From Saprospiraceae bacterium (lineage in GTDB: Bacteria; Bacteroidota; Bacteroidia; Chitinophagales; Saprospiraceae): a stretch of DNA of 64,000 nucleotides. Within the stretch, counting starts at the first letter, position 1. Every line of letters starts with the position of its first letter. The notes below the pieces were generated by a model that was not told the DNA's origin, searched no databases, and saw only the letters and a list, made by a program, of their open reading frames with translations. The translations under genes were made by a program, and so were the position numbers. The stretch spans positions 62,001 through 126,000 of the forward strand of contig JADKGI010000002.1 of assembly GCA_016722285.1 (NCBI GenBank). The letters run 5' to 3'. Below, in pieces: positions 48,493 to 58,187 of the stretch.

Positions 48493-49113
48493 ATGAAAAC
48501 TTGTAAAATATCATTAATGTTTTTGACCATTATTATATGGTCTGCATGTGCCAAAGTTTATTATAGCCCTGAAGCAGAGAAGGCATCTTTACAGCACAAA
48601 ATTATTGCGGTAATACCCCCTAGAGTATCTATTCCACCACAAAAGAATTTGACAGCTGATGAGCTTAATCAAATGTCTGTAAAGGAGTCAGAAGCCTTTC
48701 AATACGGAATGGTCTCATGGCTACTCAAAAGAAAAGCAGAAAATAAGATCGGTGTAGATATTCTGGATGCGACTACTACATTTGCTAAAATTAATAATGA
48801 AACCTCCAATAAAATGCTTACTCCTGTAGAAATGGCTGAGATACTGGACGTAGATGCTGTCATTACTTCCAACTTTAAATTGACCAAGCCTATGTCAACC
48901 GGTGCAGCTGTGGCCACTACGCTTCTATTTGGTTTTGGTACGACAAATGAGATTGTGGTAACCATGGAATTGCATGACAGACAAAGTAAAAAGATGATTT
49001 GGAATTTTAATCATTCGCTTTCAGGGGGCCTTTTTAGCAGCTCAGATCAGCTGGTTACTGAGATTATGCGGATAGCGAGTAAAAAATTGCCCTATACAAA
49101 GTATAAAAAGTGA
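48493..49113 (+). CDS. Lipoprotein, possible GNA1162/LpoB-like
   Basis: A 206-residue lipoprotein with lipobox WSAC (Cys19). The mature part (HKIIAVIPPRVSIPPQK, YGMVSWLLKRKAENKIGVDILD, EIAEILDVDAVITSNFKL-like, ELHDRQSKKMIWNF) resembles envelope lipoproteins that adopt a CsgG/TolB-N-like fold. A bidirectional hairpin terminator lies 17 nt downstream. Function unassigned. Confidence 0.65.
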   Translation: MKTCKISLMFLTIIIWSACAKVYYSPEAEKASLQHKIIAVIPPRVSIPPQKNLTADELNQMSVKESEAFQYGMVSWLLKRKAENKIGVDILDATTTFAKINNETSNKMLTPVEMAEILDVDAVITSNFKLTKPMSTGAAVATTLLFGFGTTNEIVVTMELHDRQSKKMIWNFNHSLSGGLFSSSDQLVTEIMRIASKKLPYTKYKK

Positions 49114-49130
49114 TTTCCTGATAAAAAATG

Positions 49131-49160
49131 GGGATGCTGATTATTTAATATCAACATCCC
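49131..49160. terminator. Bidirectional terminator-like hairpin
   Basis: GGGATGCTGAT (49131-49141) pairs with ATCAACATCCC (49150-49160) with one mismatch and an 8-nt loop. It separates the plus-strand lipoprotein from the minus-strand head-GIN gene and is flanked by A-rich and T-rich sequence. Confidence 0.7.
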
Positions 49161-49185
49161 TCTTCCTTATCAGATTTGAACTGTC

Positions 49186-49863
49186 TTAATATGATTTGAT
49201 ACTACCTGAAAATCCGGAATGTATATTTGTCTTTTCGGGATTTCCTTTGTATTTAATACTTCCACCTGAACTGGCATCGGCATTCAGTTTTTTAGAAGCA
49301 TGGAGTGCAATACTTGCTCCTGATGACACATCGGCCACTGCCACAGAGGCCATCATACCCTCTGCGTCAATTCTTGCTCCGGATGATGCATCATAATTTA
49401 CAGAATTGCTTGTGCCATGAACTATTACTTTAGAACCGGAAGATGAGTCCACATTCAAGTCATCACTTTTAACTATGACATTGCAATTCGCACCGCTGGA
49501 TGATTCTATATCCATAGTGGTGCTTACTATCTCATTTTCAGCTCTGATGCTTGAACCAGCCGCACAATCAATGCTTTTGAGTGTTTGATAATATACGGTT
49601 ACTTTGGCTTTTGTTTCAGACCTGTTCCAAAATGAATTCGATTTGATCTTTACCTGTAGTTCCTGCCCTTTTACTTCGATGATCAGATCTTCTGAATCTC
49701 CCTTAATAATGGTGTAATCTACTTTTGGACTATCCCCTTGGATGAGTTCTACCTGAACACTGCCGCTGGTAGAAATAGCATTGAAAGGAGAAACGGACTT
49801 ACTTTGGGTCGATCCGACCTGTATTCCACAAAGCAGGAATAATGCAACAAACAGTCTGGACAT
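49186..49863 (-). CDS. Head-GIN domain (DUF2807) putative adhesin
   Basis: A 225-residue secreted protein, signal peptide 1-19. The DUF2807 beta-helix follows: FNAISTSGSVQVELIQGDSP, VTVYYQTLKSIDCAAGSSI, then repeated SSGANC, SSSGSKV, SSGARI, SSGASI, SSGGSI turns. It is probably a surface or periplasmic structural protein; the 'adhesin' name is only a family label. It starts at ATG 49863. Confidence 0.9.
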   Translation of the reverse strand: MSRLFVALFLLCGIQVGSTQSKSVSPFNAISTSGSVQVELIQGDSPKVDYTIIKGDSEDLIIEVKGQELQVKIKSNSFWNRSETKAKVTVYYQTLKSIDCAAGSSIRAENEIVSTTMDIESSSGANCNVIVKSDDLNVDSSSGSKVIVHGTSNSVNYDASSGARIDAEGMMASVAVADVSSGASIALHASKKLNADASSGGSIKYKGNPEKTNIHSGFSGSIKSY

Positions 49864-49993
49864 AATGCTTAAATTTTAAAAAAAGTTAGTTAATTCTCTT
49901 AAAGACGGAAAAAAATCAAACGAGGTTGCATTATGGGGCCTAAATTTTTTCAACCCTATAGAAGGTGGTTAATTATGTACTTTAATTATCATG

Positions 49994-52042
49994 TTAATAA
50001 GATAATACTTTCCGGATGGTGGTTGACAGTTTTTCGGAATTTGGCAACATAGTTCTTTCGAGCACTTCATTTAGCGGGATGGCCGGCATATTTTCAGCTC
50101 CGATAGTGGTAACAGGTGCATCGAGATACTCAAAACAATTTTCCTGAATGCGTGCTGCCAGACTCTGTGCAAAAGAATTATCCACCGGTTCTTCAGTCAG
50201 AATGATTATGCGGTTGTATTCTTTCGCTTTTTGGTAAATCAACTCAGTGTCCAATGGATATAACGATCGCAAATCAAGAATCCCTATTTTGAGTCTGATA
50301 TCACTATCAACATTGAGTGCCCAATGTACTCCCATGCCGTAAGTGACTACCAGTACCACATTTTTATTCATTGTATATTCAGCATTCTGAACCATGATAC
50401 CCTTTCCGAGAGGCAATATATAATCCGGAGATGGAAGTTTTCTCTTGGCAGTTTCTGTGCCTTTAACTTTGCTCCAATACAGACCTTTATGTTCAAGGAT
50501 TACTACAGGATTCGGATCATAATACGCAGCTTTCATCAGGCCTTTCAGGTCGGCACCATTACTTGGATAGACTACTTTTATTCCTTTGATATTGCAAAGT
50601 ACAGACTCAATACTGGAACTATGGAAAGGTCCGCCACTTCCATATGCTCCCGTCGGGACCCGAAGCACCATACTGACAGGCCATTTTCCGTTGGAAAGGT
50701 AGCAACTTCTGCTCACTTCAGTAAATAATTGATTTAATCCCGGCCAGATATAATCAGCAAATTGTACTTCGACTATTGGCCTGAGACCTGTTGCTGACAT
50801 ACCTACTGTACTGCCTATGATAAATGCTTCCTGAATAGCCGTATTGAATACACGGTGGTCACCAAACTTCTCTGCCAGGGTAGCTGCTTCTCTGAATACG
50901 CCACCAAGTCTTCGACCTACATCCTGTCCGTATAGCAGGCACTCAGAATGTGCTTCCATCAATTCCTGGACAGCAAACAATGCGCAATCTACCATTACTT
51001 TTTCTTCAGCTCCTTTTGGGGCTCGTTCTCCTGCCTCCACTGTCACCGGTGTCGGAGCAAAGTCATGGGTAAATAAATCTGATGGCTGTGGGTCGGGCGA
51101 TTTAAGTGCTTTTTCAAAATCTGATGCAACAGTTGATATGGCTTCATCTTCTATATTTTGTAATTCAACTTCTGTTATTCCTTCTGAAATGAGATATTTT
51201 CTTAGCTTGAAGTATGGATCTTCTTTTTTGTGTTCATTCATATCGTTTCGGTACCATTCTTTGCGGACCCCGGATGTATGATGGTTTAAGAGTGGAACCC
51301 GGGCGTGAAGTAAAAAAGGCCTTCTTTCTGTCCTTATTTTCTTAATAATTTCTTCAACGACACTATAGCATTCTGCAAAATCACTTCCATCTATACTGAC
51401 AGCCTCAATCCCAGGAAATCCTTTGGCATACTCATATGCATTCATAGCTCTGGTTTCTTCGGCAGTGGCAGAAATATCCCAACCATTGTCCTGCACCAGA
51501 TATAATATAGGAAATTGCTTAAGCGCTGCCATTTGGAAGGCTTCTGATACTTCTCCCTCCGTGACAGATGCATCACCAAATGAACAAACTACAATGGCTC
51601 CTTTTTCTTGGTTAAGTCCTTCAGTCTCCCGATATTGGATTCCCATCGCCACCCCTGTTGTTGGTATCGCTTGCATTCCTGTTGCTGAAGACTGATGAGG
51701 TATTTTGGGTTTATCCTGATCTTTCAGACTAGGATGTGCATAGTATGCTCTGCCTCCGGAGAATGGATCATCAATTTTTGCGAGTACCTGCAACATAAGA
51801 TCATAAGGCTTCATTCCGATGGCCAGTAACATAGCATCATCTCTGTAATATGGTGCGGCATAATCTTTGGCTGTGAGTTGCATACCCACTGCTACCTGTA
51901 TGGCTTCATGGCCACGCGAAGTGGCGTGAACATATTTTGATACAAGTCTGAACTGCTCATCATAAATGGTCGTGATAGCTTTGGCAGTGCACAACAATGA
52001 GAATGCTTTAAGAAGAGTTGGCCTTTCTATAATTGGTTTCAT
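49994..52042 (-). CDS. Fused alpha-beta E1 component of a 2-oxoacid dehydrogenase complex
   Basis: A 682-residue thiamine-diphosphate enzyme with the alpha half (residues about 1-320; ThDP motif GDASVTEGEVSEAF ... DNGWDISA) and the beta half (about 345-682; YGQDVGRRLGGVF, EVQFADYIWPGLNQL, GPFHSSSIESVL) in one chain. This fused form is common in Bacteroidota and is usually annotated as branched-chain 2-oxoacid or pyruvate E1. The lipoyl E2 and E3 genes are not in the window, so the substrate is not determined. Cytoplasmic. Confidence 0.92.
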   Translation of the reverse strand: MKPIIERPTLLKAFSLLCTAKAITTIYDEQFRLVSKYVHATSRGHEAIQVAVGMQLTAKDYAAPYYRDDAMLLAIGMKPYDLMLQVLAKIDDPFSGGRAYYAHPSLKDQDKPKIPHQSSATGMQAIPTTGVAMGIQYRETEGLNQEKGAIVVCSFGDASVTEGEVSEAFQMAALKQFPILYLVQDNGWDISATAEETRAMNAYEYAKGFPGIEAVSIDGSDFAECYSVVEEIIKKIRTERRPFLLHARVPLLNHHTSGVRKEWYRNDMNEHKKEDPYFKLRKYLISEGITEVELQNIEDEAISTVASDFEKALKSPDPQPSDLFTHDFAPTPVTVEAGERAPKGAEEKVMVDCALFAVQELMEAHSECLLYGQDVGRRLGGVFREAATLAEKFGDHRVFNTAIQEAFIIGSTVGMSATGLRPIVEVQFADYIWPGLNQLFTEVSRSCYLSNGKWPVSMVLRVPTGAYGSGGPFHSSSIESVLCNIKGIKVVYPSNGADLKGLMKAAYYDPNPVVILEHKGLYWSKVKGTETAKRKLPSPDYILPLGKGIMVQNAEYTMNKNVVLVVTYGMGVHWALNVDSDIRLKIGILDLRSLYPLDTELIYQKAKEYNRIIILTEEPVDNSFAQSLAARIQENCFEYLDAPVTTIGAENMPAIPLNEVLERTMLPNSEKLSTTIRKVLSY

Positions 52043-52110
52043 CGTGCAAAAATAGAAAAAATTCAGGGTTAATATTTCTTAAAAGTATAGTCAGAACACA
52101 AAAAAAATTG

Positions 52111-52614
52111 TCACACTTCAGGAATATGTTCTCCAATGGCTTCTTCAAAAAAGTAGTGAATGGCATAAGTCTGAGCAGCGCCAAGCTTCTGCCCCAGTTG
52201 ACTGGTGACGTATAGTCCGATTCCCAGCAGAATAAGGAATGGTAAGGCCCATAATATATTTGCTTCCTGACCAAGCGCAAATTGAGAAAAACCGATAATA
52301 GAAATAAAAACAATCAATACACCGATAGCCAGATAGCTGACTGCAAATAGTGTCCAGACATTGGGCATCGGGCCGTAAATTCCGGTTATTTTAGTCACCG
52401 TGTCTTCAGGTTCACGTTGCATCAGTACGCTCAATTGAGGAGACCAATAATGTCTGTGCTCTTTATCGACCCTAATAGTAATGTGGTCCTGCATAGCCTG
52501 TCCATGAAGATTATGGGTATTATGCCTGAGTTGATTTTTGACAAGTATGATAATTTCTTCCATTGGTTTTTGGCTTTTCATGACAAACTTAGGCCGTATT
52601 CTGAAACTGGACAT
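52111..52614 (-). CDS. Two-helix membrane protein, unknown function
   Basis: A 167-residue protein from ATG 52614; the longer frame to 52677 adds 21 unlikely residues. Two membrane segments (WTLFAVSYLAIGVLIVFISIIG and ILWALPFLILLGIGLYVTSQLG) follow a cytosolic part with RVDKEHRHYWSPQL. I do not recognise the family. It lies 68 nt upstream of the E1 gene on the same strand. Confidence 0.65.
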   Translation of the reverse strand: MSSFRIRPKFVMKSQKPMEEIIILVKNQLRHNTHNLHGQAMQDHITIRVDKEHRHYWSPQLSVLMQREPEDTVTKITGIYGPMPNVWTLFAVSYLAIGVLIVFISIIGFSQFALGQEANILWALPFLILLGIGLYVTSQLGQKLGAAQTYAIHYFFEEAIGEHIPEV

Positions 52615-52729
52615 ATTATGGAATTTTTGCTGATGCCAAATTATGTATAATTTTTTTCTGAAAATTAAATAAAGCACATGACTTTTATCATATTCAGGTA
52701 AATGAGCCCAAATTTAACCGTTTGGCAGG

Positions 52730-53830
52730 TTAGAATGCTTCATTTATGGTAATATAGAAACTACCTCCTTCGTGGAGAGTAAGCCCATAATCAACCCGAA
52801 GCCTTATTCTGTCTTTTTCATTGAGTATAAACCGGAGCCCTGAGCCATAACTCAATTTATATTCATTTGAAAACAAATCCATGTACTTATTTGAGACAGA
52901 GCCGGTGGACAAAAAGCCAACCCCCTGAAGGCGCTTATATATTGGGAAACGATATTCTGATTGCAAAACCAATATATTCCTGTCCTTAAACCGGCGGTCC
53001 TGAAATCCACGCATGATCCTGGGACTTCCGAAATACAACATATCATAAAAAAATGGATTGCCGGCAATGGATGCAGTATAAATTTGAAGTGCTAATGTAT
53101 GGTTTTCGGCAAGGCTAGTGTACTTAACCAGATCCAGAGAGTATCTTTTATAACTAAAATCGCTGTGAAAAAATTTATCATTGGTAAATATCTCTGCTTC
53201 ACTATAGATCCCTGACGATGGATTGTAAATATAATTTCTCGTATCCAATTGGGCTACCAGTCCAATACCGGAACTCGTTCCACCATCTTTTCCGGTCAGA
53301 TTGGTGCTTTCGATGAGGCCATTATTTTTTAAGCCGTTTATAACCATATTATCATATCTGATCCGAATACCGGCATATACACTTTTGAACCTTCTCAGTA
53401 TATCTATCCTGATACGAGGATAGTTGGCATTAAAAGTTTCTTTTTCAGCAAATTTGCTATCCTGTCCTATTCCATAAAAATTATACAGGTATCGGTAATA
53501 GCTGACTTCACCTTTGAATTTCCATAGATTCTTATTCCTATATATTTCAAACGGTATAGTGAAAATATATTGTTTTTTTTGGGTAATACTAAATGTAAAT
53601 TGTATCTGGGAAGGATTGGAATTGAGCGGTTCGTCTGAAAACCTGAAAGTATAAAATCCGGCTCCACCAAATCCCCATCGGGTCTCAGGGAGATAATATA
53701 TAATTGGATAAGCAAGTATCTGATTCTTAATTTGGGTTGTATCGCCATCATTAGCTGAAAATCCAAATGCAGGAGCACACAATAGAAAAAAAAGTATGGA
53801 TAAAATCAGATGTAGAATAACTTTTTGCAT
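52730..53830 (-). CDS. BamA/TamA-like outer-membrane beta-barrel protein
   Basis: A 366-residue protein with signal peptide 1-23 and a barrel of the bacterial surface antigen (Omp85) type but no POTRA domains. Features: YLPETRWGFGGAGFYTFR near the start, the RGF motif within PRIMRGFQDRRF, then ILVLQSEYRFPIYKRLQGVGF, and a C-terminal strand. The barrel-only form is common in Bacteroidota. Its role is unassigned; the full BamA is elsewhere. Confidence 0.86.
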   Translation of the reverse strand: MQKVILHLILSILFFLLCAPAFGFSANDGDTTQIKNQILAYPIIYYLPETRWGFGGAGFYTFRFSDEPLNSNPSQIQFTFSITQKKQYIFTIPFEIYRNKNLWKFKGEVSYYRYLYNFYGIGQDSKFAEKETFNANYPRIRIDILRRFKSVYAGIRIRYDNMVINGLKNNGLIESTNLTGKDGGTSSGIGLVAQLDTRNYIYNPSSGIYSEAEIFTNDKFFHSDFSYKRYSLDLVKYTSLAENHTLALQIYTASIAGNPFFYDMLYFGSPRIMRGFQDRRFKDRNILVLQSEYRFPIYKRLQGVGFLSTGSVSNKYMDLFSNEYKLSYGSGLRFILNEKDRIRLRVDYGLTLHEGGSFYITINEAF

Positions 53831-53870
53831 AAAACTAAAAAGGTGAGTACATTTCTATACTCACCTTGAC
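53831..53870 (-). terminator. Intrinsic terminator of rpsT
   Basis: AAGGTGAGTA (53840-53849) and TACTCACCTT (53858-53867) form a perfect 10-bp stem with an 8-nt loop; on the minus strand it is followed by a U-rich tract. It sits just downstream of rpsT. Confidence 0.88.
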
Positions 53871-53896
53871 TCTTATTTGAAAATTAAACTTATAAT

Positions 53897-54148
53897 TTAA
53901 AGACTATTCACAAACCTGGTCAGCTTAGACTTCAGGTTAGATGATTTGTTTTTGTGCCAGGTATTTTTCTTGGCAAGCTTGTCCACCATGCTGATCACTT
54001 TGGGAAGAAAAGTTGCCGCTTCCTGTTTGTCAGTCATTTCTCTAAGTTTCGCTATAGATGTCCTCGCAGTTTTTTTATAATATCTGTTGCGAAGTCTTAT
54101 CTTTAGATCTTGTCTTATTCTTTTTTTGGACGACTTGTGTTGTGCCAT
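53897..54148 (-). CDS. rpsT: 30S ribosomal protein S20
   Basis: The 83-residue protein matches bacterial S20, a primary 16S rRNA-binding subunit: [21 protein letters not shown] at the N-terminus, then [13 protein letters not shown] and [17 protein letters not shown] at the C-terminus. Length is normal. It is monocistronic between a promoter-like box at 54187-54194 and its own terminator. Confidence 0.97.
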   Translation of the reverse strand: MAQHKSSKKRIRQDLKIRLRNRYYKKTARTSIAKLREMTDKQEAATFLPKVISMVDKLAKKNTWHKNKSSNLKSKLTRFVNSL

Positions 54149-54186
54149 ATTACTATGATGTTTACTTCAATTTCTTAAATGGAGCG

Positions 54187-54194
54187 CAAAATTA
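54187..54194 (-). promoter_or_regulatory. -7 promoter box of rpsT
   Basis: On the minus strand TAATTTTG matches TAnnTTTG and lies about 40 nt upstream of the start. A TTTT tract, not TTTG, is at -33 with 19-nt spacing. Confidence 0.45.
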
Positions 54195-54379
54195 TCATTT
54201 TTATTCTGAAGTAAAAAATATTTCGCAACATTTTAAGCTCATATTTTATAATTGATGTTTTTTGACACTTTATGTAGCGATATATGGATAAAGTAACCTG
54301 ATTTGTATAATAAAAAAATTAGAATTTGAGTTTTGATATTTTATTAATAATTATTTTGCCACAAAACAGATACATTTTT

Positions 54380-57121
54380 ATGAAAAACAACATTTTTAAC
54401 ACTTTACTATTTGTAATTACAATCCACTCTATTATGAATTCACAAGGCATTCCTGCCGGGATTACCAAAGGGGCATCAGTAGAAGGAATTACCGAATACC
54501 AGCTAAAAAATGGTCTTAAGGTACTTTTGTTTCCGGATGCTTCCAAACCTACAATCACTGTTAACATCACATATATGGTAGGTTCCAGACATGAGGGGTA
54601 TGGCGAGACGGGTATGGCCCACTTACTGGAACACATGGTTTTTAAAGGTACTCCCAGGCATTCTAATATTCCTCAGGAGCTAACAGAACATGGAGCGAGA
54701 CCAAATGGTAGTACATGGTACGACAGGACCAATTATTTTGAATCTTTTAACGCAACAGAAGAGAATCTCAAATGGGCACTTGACCTTGAATCAGACAGAA
54801 TGATAAATAGCTATATCGCTAAAAAGGACCTTGAAAGCGAATTTTCAGTTGTCCGGAATGAGTTTGAATCCGGCGAAAATAACCCATCAAGAGTATTGAT
54901 GGAACGAGTACTGAGTACTGCATATCTGTGGCACAATTATGGAAACAGCACGATTGGCGCAAGAGCCGATATAGAAAATGTACCTATTGAAAGATTGCAG
55001 GCTTTTTACAGAAAATATTATCAGCCTGACAACGCCATTCTGACAGTGACAGGAAAATTTGATCCGGCTAAAACACTCAAATTGATCGATGATTATTTCT
55101 CTCCTATTCCAAAGCCGGAGCGGAAATTGGAAACAACCTATACGCGGGAACCCATTCAGGATGGCGAACGTCAGGTAATTCTCAAACGCACGGGCGATGT
55201 GCAGGTCGTAAGTTGTTCATATCATACAGCTCCTGGATCCCACAAAGATTATGCAGCCATTTCCGTCATTGAAGAATTATTGACTAGCGAACCATCAGGC
55301 AGGTTATACAAATCATTGGTGGAATCAAAAAAAGCTTCCTACATCTGGAGTTCTGCCCCAAGTCTTAAGGAACCAGGATTTATTTATATAAATACCACCG
55401 TACGCAAAGAAGACAATCTCGAAACAGCGAAAAATATAATGCTGGCTACACTGGACAGCCTTAGGATTAATCAACCAACCAAAGAAGAGTTGGAAAGGGC
55501 AAAAGGCCGATTGCTTAAACAGTGGGAATTGGGTTTTAATTCTTCAGACAGAGTAGGGTTAAATATAAGTGAATACATAGCTCAGGGCGACTGGAGGCTA
55601 TATTTTCTTTACAGAGATGCATTAGAAAAAGTGACGCTGGAAGACGTCGTACAAGCAGCCAGCAAATATTTTAAACCATCAAACAGAACAATTGGAGTTT
55701 TTATCCCTGATGAAAATCCGCAACGAGTTGAGACCCCGGAAGCACCGGACTTGCAATCACTTGTAAGCGAATATAAAGGAAAAGAGCTGATAGCACAAGG
55801 TGAAGAATTTGATCCTTCATTTGAAAATATCGATAAAAGGACCATAAAAGGGAAAGAAAAATCCGGACTCGCATACGCACTGCTCCCCAAGCAAAATAGA
55901 GGTGATGCAGTAAATGCTACGATATCATTGAGATATGGAAGTCCAAAAACATTATTGGGTAAGTCTTCTATTGCTCAACTTACTGCATCCATGATTGATA
56001 AAGGTACGACTACCATGTCAAGACAGGCCATCCAGGATAGGTTGGATGCAATTAAGGCAAGGATAAATGTATTCGGAGGCCTATCAAACGTATCATTCAG
56101 TATCGAAACAACCAATCAAAATCTGGAGCAGGTAATTGATTTGGTGGGTGACATGGCTCTCCATCCTTCTTTTTCAAAGGAAGAATTTGATAAGCTGAAA
56201 AATGAAAGGATTGCAAACATGGAAGAGCAACTTTCTGAGCCTCAGGCAGTAGCTTTCAACAGAATGAATATGTTAAGAAATCCATATCCAAAAAGTGATG
56301 TAAGACATGTGAATTCTTTGAAAGAAGATATCGAAGATATGAAAGCAGTGACGCTGGATGATGTGCTGAAATTCTATAAAGAGAATTATGGTGCAAGCGA
56401 AGCTACTGTTTCCATCGTTGGTGATTTCGAACAGCAAGAGATAAGCAGCAAATTGACTAAATATTTTGGAAATTGGAAAAGTCCATCTAAATATATAAGA
56501 ATCACGGACCCTTATATTGAAATAAAACCAACAGATGAGAATATAGAAACACCCGATAAGGCAAATGCTATGTTTGTGGCTTCACTACCGTTGCAAATCA
56601 ATGATAGCCATCCCGATTATCCGGCAATGGTTATGGGTAATTTTATGTTAGGTGGAGGCTTTTTGAACTCCAGATTAGCCACCCGCATCAGACAGAAGGA
56701 AGGACTAAGTTATGGTGTGGGATCCTTTTTTAATGCCAGTTCATTAGACGATTCCGGCAATTTGGGTGCTTATGCCATTTACGCCCCAGAAAACAGAGAC
56801 AAAGTGCAGAAAGCCTTTAAGGAAGAAATTTTGAAGGTTAAGACAGAAGGATTTACTCCAGCTGAATTGGATGCCGCCAGATCGGGTTGGATTCAAGGCC
56901 AGGTGGTAAATCGCGCACAGGATAGAGCTCTGCTTGGTAAATTGGCCAATAATCTCAGACTGGACAGAAATATGATGTGGGACAAAGCGATGGAAGACAA
57001 GATTTTAAATCTCACAGCAGCCGACATCAACAAAGTAATGGCAAAGTATCTTGATCCTGAAAAAATGCTTTACATAAAGGCCGGAGATTTTAAGAAAGCT
57101 TTTAAAGAGGTTAAACCATAA
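54380..57121 (+). CDS. M16-family (insulinase-like) zinc protease
   Basis: A 913-residue secreted M16 peptidase from ATG 54380. The longer frame from 54326 lacks sense; the internal start gives a signal peptide ending SMNSQ-like (IHSIMNSQG). The zinc motif HLLEH is at residues 81-85, with the third ligand region ESEFSVVRNEFESG. A second, catalytically inactive M16 half follows (ATRIRQKEGLSYGVGSFF near residue 785). Such two-lobed proteases degrade peptides in the periplasm. Confidence 0.93.
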   Translation: MKNNIFNTLLFVITIHSIMNSQGIPAGITKGASVEGITEYQLKNGLKVLLFPDASKPTITVNITYMVGSRHEGYGETGMAHLLEHMVFKGTPRHSNIPQELTEHGARPNGSTWYDRTNYFESFNATEENLKWALDLESDRMINSYIAKKDLESEFSVVRNEFESGENNPSRVLMERVLSTAYLWHNYGNSTIGARADIENVPIERLQAFYRKYYQPDNAILTVTGKFDPAKTLKLIDDYFSPIPKPERKLETTYTREPIQDGERQVILKRTGDVQVVSCSYHTAPGSHKDYAAISVIEELLTSEPSGRLYKSLVESKKASYIWSSAPSLKEPGFIYINTTVRKEDNLETAKNIMLATLDSLRINQPTKEELERAKGRLLKQWELGFNSSDRVGLNISEYIAQGDWRLYFLYRDALEKVTLEDVVQAASKYFKPSNRTIGVFIPDENPQRVETPEAPDLQSLVSEYKGKELIAQGEEFDPSFENIDKRTIKGKEKSGLAYALLPKQNRGDAVNATISLRYGSPKTLLGKSSIAQLTASMIDKGTTTMSRQAIQDRLDAIKARINVFGGLSNVSFSIETTNQNLEQVIDLVGDMALHPSFSKEEFDKLKNERIANMEEQLSEPQAVAFNRMNMLRNPYPKSDVRHVNSLKEDIEDMKAVTLDDVLKFYKENYGASEATVSIVGDFEQQEISSKLTKYFGNWKSPSKYIRITDPYIEIKPTDENIETPDKANAMFVASLPLQINDSHPDYPAMVMGNFMLGGGFLNSRLATRIRQKEGLSYGVGSFFNASSLDDSGNLGAYAIYAPENRDKVQKAFKEEILKVKTEGFTPAELDAARSGWIQGQVVNRAQDRALLGKLANNLRLDRNMMWDKAMEDKILNLTAADINKVMAKYLDPEKMLYIKAGDFKKAFKEVKP

Positions 57122-57177
57122 CGTATGTAAGGGTGACCAGCCTAATATTTATGTTAACACCATATATATTGTGACTT

Positions 57178-57336
57178 AGAGTGTTTAAATTTTCATGTTT
57201 GAGCGAAAGTGAGGAAATTTTATTTTATTCAAGGCATATTTTGCAGCCGTAGCTGGTGGCTACGGCGAAAAATATAACGTAGAAGAAATTAATATTTGCC
57301 ACATGCAGTCAAATGATAAAAATTTAAACATACTCT
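57178..57336. repeat. MITE-like element with terminal inverted repeats and internal hairpin
   Basis: An about 159-nt non-coding segment. The ends AGAGTGTTTAAATTTT (57178-57193) and AAAATTTAAACATACTCT (57319-57336) are imperfect inverted repeats. Near the centre GCCGTAGC-N5-GCTACGGC forms a perfect 8-bp hairpin (about 57247-57267). One end sequence recurs alone at 45054-45070. Confidence 0.55.
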
Positions 57337-57433
57337 TAATTGATCAAATCAGTATCTCATTGATATTAGTTACTTTTATTCCTTCATTGCCAAAATATTA
57401 GCATCTTTGCGCCAATTTTAAGTGCCAGACTAT

Positions 57434-58180
57434 ATGACCGATCTTATCTTTGGAAAAAATGCAGTAATTGAAGCGTTTGAAGCAGGACTTGATATAGAAA
57501 AAGTCTTTGTACTGAACAGTATCCGGGGAGAGTTTGAAGTGCAGATAAGAAATACGTGCCGCGAGCACAACGTGCCATTGGCAAAAGTTCCTGAGATAAA
57601 ACTTAACGAGCTTTCAAAATTTAAAGCCCACCAGGGCGTTGTAGCGCTGATATCACCTATCAAATATCAGGATTACAAGGCTTTGATCTCCGGCTCTATT
57701 GAATCAGGAAGTGTCCCGCTCATAATCATTCTGGATGGTGTCACTGATGTCCGCAATATAGGGGCTATTTCCAGATCTGCCTATTTCTTTGGAGCTACGG
57801 GCCTGATAATATCCGGAAATTTTGCCGGACGCATCAATGAAGATACGGTAAAAACTTCTGCGGGTGCTATTACCAGATTACCTGTAGCCAGAGCCAACAG
57901 TCTGCTTCATCTGGTGAGTGACCTTCAGTCCTTGGGACTGAGAGTCATCGCTACCAGTCTCAAAGACGCTTCGACCCCAAACGAGTGTGATTTAACACAG
58001 CCAACAGCGATCATCATGGGAGCTGAAGATAAGGGCCTTCATTACAAGGTGTTGGAAATCGTAGATGCTGTTGTGAAAATCCCGTCAATCAGTGAATTTG
58101 ATTCTCTTAATGTATCCGTGGCTGCAGGAATATTATTATACGAATGTGTACAGCAACGAAATCAGAAAAACATCAAATGA
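57434..58180 (+). CDS. rlmB: 23S rRNA 2'-O-ribose methyltransferase RlmB (TrmH/SpoU family)
   Basis: A 248-residue SPOUT methyltransferase expected to modify G2251 of 23S rRNA. The N-terminal substrate domain (LIFGKNAVIEAFEAG) and SpoU motifs (LDGVTDVRNIGAISRSAYFFGA, IIMGAEDKGL, DSLNVSVAAGILLYE) are all present. ATG 57434 is preferred over the GTG at 57422 because the conserved FGKNAV start follows directly. The end is 7 nt before the next gene's start. Confidence 0.9.
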   Translation: MTDLIFGKNAVIEAFEAGLDIEKVFVLNSIRGEFEVQIRNTCREHNVPLAKVPEIKLNELSKFKAHQGVVALISPIKYQDYKALISGSIESGSVPLIIILDGVTDVRNIGAISRSAYFFGATGLIISGNFAGRINEDTVKTSAGAITRLPVARANSLLHLVSDLQSLGLRVIATSLKDASTPNECDLTQPTAIIMGAEDKGLHYKVLEIVDAVVKIPSISEFDSLNVSVAAGILLYECVQQRNQKNIK

Positions 58181-58187
58181 GCAGTTT

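Noticed and set aside
54326..54379. Longer start of the M16 protease
   Set aside because: The extra 18 residues precede a proper signal peptide beginning at 54380.
58092..58187. Longer start of the TraB/GumN lipoprotein
   Set aside because: It lies inside rlmB and places the lipobox too far from the N-terminus.
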